From Apostichopus japonicus (Eukaryota; Echinodermata; Holothuroidea; Aspidochirotida; Stichopodidae), in contig NC_092565.1 of the NCBI RefSeq assembly GCF_037975245.1, positions 6,428,999 through 6,492,998 on the forward strand: a stretch of 64,000 nucleotides of DNA, given 5' to 3'. This document shows, in pieces, positions 16,648-27,870 of this stretch (positions are counted from its first letter, which is position 1; each line of letters starts with the position of its first letter). A program made the position numbers and the translations under genes. The notes below the pieces were generated by a model. The model worked only from the letters and a program-made list of their open reading frames with translations. It ran no database searches and had not been told where the DNA came from.

Positions 16648-17279
16648 TCTGGGTCGATTGTTTCATCTCTACACTGCCCACAAGGAGACTGAGATTATGA
16701 TAGGTATGCTACGGAACAATATCTTTTAGAAAAAAGAATCTTTGGAAATTAGCTAACTTGAAATGAATATGGTTTCTCAATCCAGCAAAAATTTCAAATC
16801 TGTGTTTTGAGATCCAACCAATTTTTACTTCAGGTATACACTTCTCCCCACCCCCTTTTCCTGGCGCCCACTGTAAACAATTACCTTCATAACGTCACTC
16901 CCAGATGTTTGACGACTAATTTTCCACATTTCCTTCACTGGATATTAACTCATTAAGCCAATGCTGTTTTCTTTCAGAGGAAACAAATTCCTTTAAACTG
17001 TTCATTGTTCTATCTTTCTGATGAAGACTGGTCTAACATATATATTACACATGTGCATCATTTCAGTAAACAAGAGTACAAAAGGTGTGACAAAGTAATA
17101 AGAAAACTAATTTTTGAACTCCTGACAATCATAACATATAGTCCAATTTGTTGGAATCCCATTACAAAATATACATTTGTTATTGGTTATAACTAGACAA
17201 GGAACTGTACTTCAATAGCAGATCGTTACATGAGAAACAAACAAAAACCACCTTAATTGATCTTTGCGATAGAGATACT

Positions 17280-17285
17280 TTTATT
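17280..17285 (-). terminator. Candidate polyadenylation signal of the EXD1-like gene
   Basis: This AATAAA on the minus strand is the first one after the stop codon at 17848, giving a 3' UTR of roughly 570 bases. It is a motif call only. Confidence 0.4.
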
Positions 17286-17847
17286 TTTATGAAAAGTCAA
17301 CCAAGATAGAAACCTGGGCACAAAAACCAAACGACTTAACTATATCCTCTCAAAGCAGTCTCCTAACAACCTCTCTGGAGGACAATAGATATCCTCCTGT
17401 TTGATGAGAAATTGCCGTGGCAGAGACTGGGAAGAACGTGTAACGTACTTCTTACGATCCGATATGTGGGAAACAGGGCATGACAATTGTTATCTGCAAA
17501 ATCCTGTAACTTAAATCATAGGAAGCTGAAAGTTTTTGTTTGATTACAACCAAGAAAAAATGTATTTGCAAGCCAAGATGAGCCTCCACCACAGAATTCT
17601 GGTCTGGTTTTTTTTATGTTTGTGAATATGAATCTGTACACAGCTGCAATCATTCTCATATACATAAACACTAATGTGTGACTCAACTTACTCCAAACCG
17701 TCACTGCTCTGCCTGGACGCTTGATGTTTTATCCGAGCCCCCCCCGCCCCCACCCCTAAAAACTTCTAAGGAAATGAATTGAAAACTTTATAAATGACGG
17801 TGACTGCTACTCAGGTGGGAGAGGTGGGGGATGAGACTGGAATCCCT

Positions 17848-20800
17848 CTATGCTGACGCCTGTGCAACTTCCTCTTCTTCTTCCTCTTCATCTCGCTCTC
17901 CTTCCTCGTCATCTTCTCCCATGTCCTCTTCCAACTTCTTACTTCTCTGGAGGGTTTCCTCGACGCGAGTTTCGTAGAGCGGCCACCAGAGTGGGGAGAT
18001 AAACCTGGAGGAAGACCAGAAGGCAAATGATAAATTGACTGTTGGGTTCATATCCCGTTTCAAACTCAGCTACACAAATGCCGGCTTACCGTTGTTGGCT
18101 TTGTGAGCGAGCATTCAGTATTCACTTGGTCTTTGTGTCAGTGACCAATATTTTAAGAAACATCGTCAAAGTTGATTGTCTTATTATTGTCACAATGCCT
18201 TGCGATAAGAATATAAATATTTTCAATATGGGCCCATTTGAATGGGGTTTTTTGTTATTTTTCTCTGAGGTTGTACCTCACTTTGAGACTCTGGGAATTT
18301 GAAGTGACCGACAGTACGGGCAAATCAGGGAATAAATTCTTCAGTATCATATTGCAAAAATGCTATGCAAAAATGGTATAATTGCTATACCAATGCATAG
18401 ATGTAGAACAGTTTGTGTCCACAAGAGCCATAGCCTTGGCATATTCTTTTAATTCTTTCTTACCTATCCAAATCTCTATAAATGACGGGAACCAAACAGA
18501 GGACGTCGTCGATGGCAAAGTCCAACATCTCATCGGTCAGGGGGCGAGTCGCCCAGAAATCTTTCGTTGAATTCATCTGCTCCATGAAAGCTCTCTGGTT
18601 ACGTGGCTTCCTCACACCAAAAATGCTACAGAGCTCAGAGAATTTGGGTCTGGCTGGCCGAAACTTGGGAGCACTTCTGGACGTGACGTGGCACTGCTCT
18701 GAGATGACCGTGTAAGCAATCTGAGGAGGGGGAGAGTGAGAGAGGGTAAAGTATTCAGTGGGTCAAATGGCATTTCTGTGATGTTTCACATTTTGATAAA
18801 AAAACATATAAATTACTGGTTGTTTTTGCTTTTGTCTTCAGATGTTTTCAGATGTGGACAGGTCAATACAGGTCAGGAGACATACTTAGGAAATCTCTGA
18901 ATTGAAACTCTTAACAAGCTTGTAATCCCATCTCTTCTCTTTCTGTGAGAGACTGATCTTGACTATCAGGAAGACTACAGCCACTTCCATTTCCAACACC
19001 CTCCAGGCAGTTGGGGCAATTTCCTATAATGCTAAATAACGCTCTAAGCTGTCCTCCCATATCATGCTTCAGAGCACTCACATTGACGGTACAAACTGTT
19101 CCTAACCTTTATCTGATAGAAACACGATATCCATACTGACACTACCAGTGCTCTGAAGCGGGACATGACAGTGCAGTATAGAAATAAATTGTCCAAACTC
19201 AGGTGCACCCTCTTGCCCTTTATATCCTCACCATTACTCCAATGTCCCCATGTCAGTCTTTCACTACAAATTTAACATTTTAAACATTTCAAAGTGATAT
19301 CATTCTGCCAGAGAATGATTCTGGGTGATGTACTTTGTGACATTTTGCAAAAACACACGATCAACACAATTTATTCTATTTTCAGCCATTATTGATGTGA
19401 TTCATTCTGAAACGACTGATAGAGTGGTACTGAATGAAAGCTCTGTTTACATATGCTTTATCCACCGCCTTGATCAATCATTTACTATTTACCAGGGCTT
19501 TTCGGAAAGTTCAAAGTCTAAAAGAAAGCATTCGAACCACCAATATATATAGCTGTTGGACAGACTGATACATATTTCATAGAAGTTGTTGCTTTATCAT
19601 CCTATTGATGATGCAGTTCTTACAGCTATGTGTACATAATCTTTCCATCTTGCGAGAAATCACCTGGAATGATGCTACGGTAAACGCTTGCCGATATTCT
19701 ACCATTTCTTTGAAAAAAATATCAACCTCAACCACTTTGAGATCAGGGGGCAATAAGTACAGAATACTTGTACCTTAACCCTGGCATTTACATTAACTTT
19801 GGTAAACAGACACTGTATTGTAAAAGGTTTTCTTCCTCTATGCCCAATCAAAGTGCAGTTTTGAAAGGTGAGGATAAAGCAGCGAAATAATTCAATAAAA
19901 TAAATTAACCCTATTGTACATTTGCTCCAATCCTTGGATTCTCAACTGGATCAAATCAACGAGGACACTACGATCAATCCGTACGCAGACCACAATATCG
20001 GCTGTGAAATTGATTCCCCTGGTATACCTCTTGGTTTCATTGTGCCATTACTAAGCAAATTACCTCACACCTTTTTGGAGGTGAAATTTTTTGAAATTTA
20101 CTTCCCAGCGGTTACAAATCAATCATTTCTTTTAATCTAACATTCAGGTGGGGTCATATGATCCAAGCAAAATTCCCATTGAGGTAGAAAAACATGTGAA
20201 GGCTTCTTCAGACCTGTAAATAATTAAGGGGCCCTGCTGCACTTGGTTGATTAGATGTCTTGACAATTTATAAATAGACATGAATTGCAGGTAAACCAGA
20301 GGGATTGAATGTATCATGATCAAACTGGCTGTTTGCAATTTCATTACTAATCGAACATTGTTGATTGTCTCACGCCATGCCGATAATTTGGACACGATGA
20401 AGTTACTTCACAAAATTAAAGACAAAAGTAAACAACTGATTCTCCTATGAACAATCTTGCCGAGAGGAACCTTAAAATGCTAGAGATTTATTGTCAAAAG
20501 ATCGTTACGAATGAACCCTTTGATTTCATTCCGATCTCTCATAGTTTGGAAGGTAAACTTAAATACTTACAGATACATCAAAGACATTTCGAAGAACTAC
20601 GTCAAACTGGGAATACAGCGCTTTCTGCTCTGTCCGGCAATCATAAGTTACCTGAAATAAGAACAGAAAAGAAAATAGTAATTCTTTACCAGCTATTATA
20701 ATACTAAATTATGCACAGTTCATTACATGGTAACTAAATGGTGCTGTCTGTTTATATGCATACCTCTCGAGTTAATACTAAATTAATAATTGTTCCCTGG

Positions 20801-23800
20801 TGCAGTTATAGTAGATTATATTTCAAGGTACCACACAAATCTACAAACTTTTCTTACTATTTATAAAAACATTATGCACATTCATTACATTTGAAAGATG
20901 CAAAATGTTCTATGCTGCATTAAACAGTCAATAACCAGCCTATTACTATAGCAGCAAGTGGTATTGACAAACAGATCCTGTCATAGACCGAGGGGTATCT
21001 AATAACCAGTGGCGGAGCATCCATATAGTCAGGGGGGGACGGATGCCCCCCCTGACGGACTTAAATGGACTGCTGGCGCCTTTTTCAGTTTTTTACTCCT
21101 TTTCACTCTTCACACGATTATTGACTTTTTGATTGCGTTCATTGACATTTGTCACATTTTGTTGGTGTAATTTTTGACAAAATGCTCTAACAGCTATTTA
21201 TTCTTCGTTTATCTGCAAATTAGCAAGGCCCGGAAAGGATCGTTTCCGGCAATCTAGGGAGTATCTTTACTCAAAAAATTTCTGTACGCTCCGCGCCAAC
21301 CAGTGGTGGCGCTCCGCTTAGATAGTGTCAAAAGCGCCCCTACAGACCATTCTCGCCCCCCTTGACCAATACCCCTAGCTCTGCCACTGCTAATAACTGT
21401 ACATATGACATTATAATACACAACTTTCTCAAAGCAATAAAGCACCAATCAAACATAAATTTTTAAGGTTTTTTGCGCAAACCTTGATTATTTCTTCGTC
21501 CTCCAGAATCTCCTTCAGACCACCAGACTCAAACATTTCCTTCTTGTCATCAGATGCCAGTAAATCAAAGATGTAGGCCACGCCATCCATGGTAGACATT
21601 TTCAACAGTGTCATAGGACCTCCATTCCCTAGAAAAAAAAGAGGAAAAAAGAGACGTTAAAACCCAGAGAGCCAAGTGATCACTTGCCTTTTGCATACAT
21701 CATGTGAACATGCACACAACGGTTCTTGCACTTCATACAGTGCATTCACATTATAAAAGTTGTATGAAGTTAATTCAAGCTTGGCTTTACCTTTGGAGTT
21801 AATGCTATTGTAAGATTTAAAAATTTGACCAAAGGTGACATCTAATTTTTGTTTGTTTAATCTTAACTTACTAAGATGGAATCACATACTGAGTATGAAG
21901 ATCATTCAAGATTTGGAATTATCCAGTAAACCAAGTTTTCAGACTTCTGGTGACCTCATATGACCTTTGACCTCAACCTCTAGCCAGCTTTGAGGGCAAC
22001 AGTCTTTGTCTACATGCCAACTCTTTAATTAAAACATCTACCAAAAACTGGGTCTTTTAGAAATGCACCCACCAACTGACCCACTTTGGGTCAATGGCAA
22101 CACTTACTACAGGTGCCCATATGAATCAATCCACCATTCTGAAGCGCACTTGTGGATATATGACATTATAACAGGATCCGACTGTGAGAACCTGGTTACC
22201 TAAAACTGCAAGGAAAAGCTCATTGGTAACAATGGTGACTACAAGTAATCACTATAATACTTACTCAACCTCACTCCTTTACAACCAAGAGATAAAACTA
22301 GCGGGGTTTCTTTTCCTACTTGCTCCTTCAGCTCAGCCACAACTGCCTTGCAATCGTCTATCGTCTCTATCAGTTCGTAGGCCTCCTCCCGACGTTTTGG
22401 CTTTCGGCGCAGTTTCTGGGTTGCTAAGTAGTCATGCAAGTCTTCCGTCTTGAATCCTCGCATCGTGAAAACTGCATAATCGTCATCGCCCACGACAAAA
22501 TATTGTGGGTAAGATTTCAAAAACTCTGCAAGTTCATCCTGACTGGAGAAATTCTTTTGGATGTGTGAAAATTCCTCCCGATTGCACAAGACATTGAGCA
22601 GCTCATGAACGGGGAAGCCATTCCACTTTGAAATCTGTTTTCTCAACTCACAGATGATCTCTGCAATCATTTCTCCCGGAACCTTGTCCTTTTTCTCCTC
22701 GTCAGTCGGAATCGCTTGCTTGCTGAATCCGAACCCAGGGATAGTGTAACGCCGTCTGTCATAACTTATTCCACGGGCGAATGTTCTTGGAAATCTATTT
22801 GTTTTCATGCCACCAAGTATTGGGCGCACTCTGACCACTTCAAACTTTCCAGAGTTGCTACTGGCCTCATCACCGCCACCTTCTTCTTTGGACTGTACTA
22901 TTGTAGAGAGGTTTGTCCCAACACCAAGAAAGCTTTCAATGTCAGTTATTCCAACCAAGATAGTTTTCAACTTTGTTGTGTCATACACTCCTTCCCCAAG
23001 ATCATTGCCCTGTTCCTGTAGGGAAAAGTAGCATTCTGTCTTGTCCTCATTAAACCCGGTGACAGTCCCTGTGACGCTCTTCCGCGACATGATGTTTCTG
23101 GTGTTTGAAAAATTTGAGCTGAAACCAAATGGGATGTCGACAATCAATAACCAAGATAACAGCACACATAAACAAAATGCTTCCAATCAAAGGAACTTAC
23201 GAAAATCATAGACCTAGCAATGACATTGTGGACAAAGAGTCAATCTCCAAAGGAGTTATTCTTTCCCCAAGTAATATGCCAAGTACTATAAATCTGTTGT
23301 TGGTTAATACAAATTTCTTGGAAAGTATTGATGAAGAAATAAATTTGAAGCTTCACAATTTCACTGGATTTTTCGATAACACTGCAGTTTGGGTTTTGGC
23401 TAGGACTACCTAGGCTAGACGAGAGCATAGAGACTATAGATTAGACCTAACCCTTGGCCTAATATTACTACTAGGCCCTAGGCTAAGTCAGATTCAGAAA
23501 GCAAGAACTTGAATAAGTGTGACAAGCCTTACTCATAACAACACATTAAAAGTAATTACAATCAATCTAGTTAAAAATGTGTAAGAACACATAGTATTGG
23601 TGTTGCGTTGCTTCAATCTACCCAGTTTAACAGTGAATCAATGAAGGTTGCAAACTGTCACTAACTTAGCGTAAGGCCTAATGCTGCCATACACTACACT
23701 TACAAACACGTGGACAATTTCTATTTAACCCTAACGTTTACCATTGAATTAGCCAACATGTAGAACATAGTAGCCTAGGCTGCTGTTACAATTGTTAGCT

Positions 23801-23849
23801 TTTCCAATACCTAAAAATACGAAACTTACAGGATAACTTTGCGAGACAT
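17848..23849 (-). CDS. EXD1: EXD1/Egalitarian-like protein with a degenerate 3'-5' exonuclease domain
   Basis: Six coding exons are inferred on the minus strand: 23849-23830, 23118-22265, 21628-21483, 20651-20571, 18720-18464 and 18004-17848. All junctions are GT-AG and in phase, giving 504 aa. Residues from about 17 form a small N-terminal domain (SVTGTVTGF...). A helical segment at about 156-228 (MIAEII...FVVGDDDYAVF) resembles an OST-HTH/LOTUS winged helix, and a basic stretch follows. The exonuclease-like fold starts near 268: the Exo I position reads GCKG where active relatives have DCEG, Exo II keeps YDCR, and Exo III is FAIDDV. The C-terminus is acidic (DEEGERDEEEEEEE). Mouse EXD1 is a catalytically inactive RNA-binding partner in piRNA biogenesis, and Egalitarian relatives work in RNA transport. 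A similar RNA-adaptor role is inferred. Translation could instead begin at 23090, in exon 2. An in-frame hydrophobic extension upstream of 23118 is probably intron. Confidence 0.85.
21007..21389. mobile_element. hAT-like MITE, copy 1
   Basis: The terminal inverted repeats are CAGTGGCGGAGC and GCTCTGCCACTG (one mismatch). They are flanked by a perfect 8-bp target duplication, CTAATAAC, at 20999-21006 and 21390-21397. The unit is 383 bp and has no coding frame. It holds a GCGCCA/TGGCGC hairpin core shared with the other copies. It lies in an intron of the EXD1-like gene. The 8-bp duplication and CAGTGGCG end are typical of the hAT superfamily. Confidence 0.9.
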
Positions 23850-24531
23850 AACGCGTTCCTCTACAACATTTTAATCAAGATGCTTTAATTAAATAAAATA
23901 GGAAGCAATTTTACCAAAACGGAGAAAAGATAATTCAGCTAAACAAATTAAGGCTTCAGAGGTTAAGTCTCGGGGATTTCCAATGGTAACTCTAAGCACT
24001 GAGTAGTACAGTACAGTACAGGCGCTCCGTGTGTGTAGAGATATGGACGCACACGCTGTGCATGCACATAGGCGTGAAAATTGTTTGTGTATGTGACCGG
24101 TTTATGGCAAAAGTATCTGCTAGAACTACAGTAGGTTACTTTTTACAGGTCACGTTGGACGCCGTTACCCCCCCCCCCCCCCACCCCGGCCCCTGGCCCG
24201 GGAAGGGGTGAGAAGGGTATGGTGCATTTCCCCCAACAGAAATTTCCAGAGACGAAAAGGGGATGGCAAAATACGCACAGAGTATATAAATACACTATAA
24301 CAATTGGAGTTAAAATGATGGAAATTTTGGCACCATGAATTTTGCATCCGAGCCTCCTTCCACCTTTCCGAAGCAAAACTAACCTCACCCCTAAGGCCCC
24401 TCCCCAAACAAACTTCAGCCAAATTGTGTACCCCTCCCCGATCTCAAAATTCTAATTCGCTGCAGATGGCACAGTCCGTACGGGGTCATGAAAAGTAATA
24501 TCAGAAAGACGACTGATCGATATGATGGGGG
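23850..24531. other. Upstream region of the EXD1-like gene
   Basis: This probably holds the promoter and 5' UTR of the minus-strand gene. No TATA-like element convinces me. It contains a C-rich run at about 24168-24190. Confidence 0.3.
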
Positions 24532-24916
24532 CATAGGCGTATGGGACCATTTCGGTTTGGGGGGCAGAAACTTTTGTGCCCGAAATTTCCCGTGACACTA
24601 TCTTAGCGGAGCGCCACGATCGGTTGGCGCGTAGCGTACAAGATTTTTTTTGGCAAATTATGCCTCTCAGATTGCCGGAAATGGCACTTCTGAGGCCTTG
24701 CAAGTTGCATCTAAACATTCTTTATTTTATAATCTCACGTTTAGAAATTTACACTTCCCCAAAAATTTGGTAAATTAGAAGAAGAAGAAAAAATGGTAAC
24801 ATCACTTTGACGGGGAAAACTAGGACAGTATATTTTTTAACTCCTATTTAGTTACGGTATTTTGGGGGAAATTTGGGGGGCAGTCTGCCCCCTACCCCCC
24901 GCCTCGTACGCCCATG
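24532..24916. mobile_element. hAT-like MITE, copy 2 (variant termini)
   Basis: The ends are CATAGGCGTATGGG and, inverted, CATGGGCGTACGAG. They are flanked by the perfect 8-bp duplication GATGGGGG at 24524-24531 and 24917-24924. The length is 385 bp and there is no coding frame. The inner 100 bases near 24597-24700 match the hairpin core of copy 1 in reverse complement, although the termini differ. Confidence 0.85.
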
Positions 24917-24924
24917 GATGGGGG

Positions 24925-26282
24925 ACAAAATAATGTCTCAAAACGTCCAAATTTCTGTATTGTATCTTTGATTATTTCGCCTTGTCTAAATTAAAATCGA
25001 TGCCATTTCACTTTGCCATTCGATGCCATTTCGACTTATATATAGAAACATCGACTTTATTTCGGCCTTTTCAATGTTTCTCGAACTTTTGATTTTTCCT
25101 TACGAAATATGCATAAATTATAAATAATATATTATTATAAATAAATATATTTAAAAATTACATTAATTTGACATTGTCTGACAATCCTATTGCTAACTGC
25201 AAAAGATCCAACTAAATGATCCAAACTCGGCTGTCACTGGAGTGCAACCTTAATAGGAAAGTGGTTAGGGTCAACCGTTCGGGTCAACACATGTAGGGAC
25301 TAACTTGCAACAATTAAGTCTTCCCAATATTTTGTATATCAGGGGAGTAGCACATCCCTCGTTCCCCCGTTCCTATAGCCAGTGGAATGCACAGGATTTC
25401 TAAGACGGCGTGGGGAAATAAAAGTTTCCCGGACTGCTTCAGATGTGGATCGAAATCTTTATGGAAGGGCCAGAGCCTGACCTCGGGAATCTGCCCTGGG
25501 GTCATTGAGGCCGAATCCCATGGTTCTGGGCTTCTCCCACATATCAAAATATAATAGGCCTATAGACGTCATATGATGCATTATGAGATATTGTACTTCT
25601 AATCTCAAGTTATGCTCATACTTGGTTATAAATTCAAAATACTGCAGGAATGGCTTGAACAGTTATGGAAGTACCAAAGGCGAATCAATGATGTTATTAA
25701 GGAGGTGGTTACCTGGGCCATTCAGGAAGCCGTAGCCGATGAATGAATCTCGTCAAATGGCCGGGTGTATTCCGCCAAAATTGCAACAGGTGGTGGTCAC
25801 CCTTCGGGAGTAAGTTCTTTTAAAGTACATTATAATACATTATTTTTGCCTCTAATAAGATAAGGTATACCACAGAAGCGCTGCAAGTTGCCATTCAAAG
25901 TATAAACTTTATAATCAATCATTCTGCTGATTCAAACTGCACCGAATGCGGATATAACTGTACAACTAACCTTAGTGTACCTTAATGGCGAATTGTCTCA
26001 GAGATCCTCACAAGCGTTTAAGAGAGACATATTTCTTATTTTCATATAAGGTATGAGGTGCTAACATCTTTTTAGTTCTTTGGGTGCTAACGAAAAATTG
26101 TGAATGATTTCAGTTATATATATATCTATATCGGTAACTTTGTGTAGTGTAGCCTCTGTCATAGCTTTTTGCTGTTTTCGGCTAATCGTAAGGCTTTCTA
26201 CTTTTTGTACTCCGGATTTCCCCCATAATAAAACCAGTCACTGTTTCTGTTGGCATGGGATTAAAATTGACATTAATTAACC
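24925..26282. other. Intergenic region with no gene seen
   Basis: The stretch is AT-rich. An unrecognised 77-codon frame at 25314-25547 (-) has locally higher GC content and may be the remnant of a repeat or an old exon. A (TA)-rich patch lies near 26115. Confidence 0.35.
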
Positions 26283-27539
26283 CAGGGGCGTATCCAGGAT
26301 TTTCCAAAAGGGGGGGGGGCGCCAGGCATTAATGATCGCCGTCCTGGGGGATGGGTCTAAGGGGAGGGGTGTACAATTTTTGCTTTCAAAGAAGGGCTGA
26401 AATACAAAATGGTGTCATAAGCATGGGCGGCGATCCGTACTTCCGAGTGGGGGGGGGGGGGGGGATATGACCTTGTTGACTATCTAAGCGTAGCGCCACC
26501 ATGAGTTGGCGCGAAGCGTACAAGAAAATTTTGGGATTAACAAACCCTCTAGATGGCCGGAAACGGCACTTCCCGAGGTTTCCAAGCGGCATATACCCAA
26601 CTTTAAAATAGGGATGTCATGTCCGAAATATCTCATAATCAGGATCCAAAATACTTTTTTTTTAAATTTCGGGTGTTATTTTGGGAAAATTGCCCCTGTC
26701 AATCTTGTTTCAGGCCCAACGTTAGAATGTTCGAGAGCTCTGTTATATTATTCGATGAAGAAAATGGCCTCATGCAGGCTATTATAGGCCTATACACATG
26801 CAATACACAATTACACATAGTTACATTCCTAGGTACCGATTGCTAGGGCATCCAGGTGAAACGTGTATTAAGCATTACCCTGGTTATATGAGATTCTCAG
26901 CTGTTCGAGGGAACATGTACGTGTGTAGGCCTACTATAGGGCCTATATGAATACTATGAGGGTGCATATATGTACTATATCAATACCGTGGGCGCAATAA
27001 TACATTTTGTTGTTATAGGGCCAATGAAGCCTACAGTCAACTATTTTTGCTTTATAAAGACGCTTTATTTGAAAAGATCGCACTGCGTTTATGGTAGGCG
27101 AGAAATGAAGCTAAAAAGAGCATTACATCCCCTCCACCCATTTTCATGGGGGGATATATCCCCCCTCCACCCAGGATCGCCGCCCATGGCCATATGTGAT
27201 CCATTTTTCGACCTTAATAATAAGCAACATTTCCAGTAAATATGGACACAAAATGCACAATTTATTATGGCTGGCATGTCATTTAGTGTTTATAGTGATA
27301 ATACAAACACAACTACCATCTATGTTTCTAAAACTATTATGCCGCCGAACTTCGCCAGAACCTTTTTTTGGCAAACAAAAAATAAAGCATACGGGAGGGG
27401 GGGGGGGTTGAGCGATCACCGACATCTCACATAACGGTCGTCATCAATTTTTTTTTTGTTTTTTTTTGGCTAAACTTTTTTTTTTTTGGTGACGGCCAAT
27501 AGGGCGCGCGCCTGTTGCGCCCCCCTGGATACGCCCCTG
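26283..27539. mobile_element. hAT-like element with perfect 16-bp TIRs, hosting a nested MITE
   Basis: CAGGGGCGTATCCAGG at the left and CCTGGATACGCCCCTG at the right are perfect inverted repeats. ATTAACC directly abuts both ends (26276-26282 and 27540-27546), a 7-bp match at the place of an 8-bp hAT duplication. The element is 1257 bp, of which 767 bp is a second element inserted into it. No transposase frame is visible. The right end lies about 330 bases upstream of the eIF3a start codon. Confidence 0.85.
26422..27188. mobile_element. Nested hAT-like MITE
   Basis: The ends are CATGGGCGGCGATCC and GGATCGCCGCCCATG. The flanks GTCATAAG and GCCATATG match at 6 of 8 positions, as expected of an old target duplication. 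It holds the same hairpin core as copies 1 and 2 near 26484-26580. It lies wholly within the 26283-27539 element and so is younger than it. Confidence 0.75.
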
Positions 27540-27870
27540 ATTAACCGATGGATATTTTGCCTAGGAGCTCCAAATATTATTTCTACACAGAGGCATGCCC
27601 GCTGCATTGCTTAATGACGTCATTAACCATGTGTTCACACTTTGGCAATGGCGCCACACTACACTAGTATTATACTAAGTACTAGTAGTAGTACCACATA
27701 TGCAATACATTACGCCACAATACATGTAAAGTGTGTTGCATACTATACAGATAGCTGTGGGTGGAAATTGTGAATTCCTGTAAAAGAATTTGCTGAAACC
27801 TACACTTGCATGGTCCACTTTAAGTGATATTACGTATGCAAACGGATATTGTAGTTTTCCTTAACTAGCA

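Noticed and set aside
23119-23186. In-frame hydrophobic N-terminal extension of the EXD1-like protein
   Set aside because: A 'tttcag' acceptor at 23119-23124 and a phase-matched upstream micro-exon make this stretch more likely intron than signal peptide.
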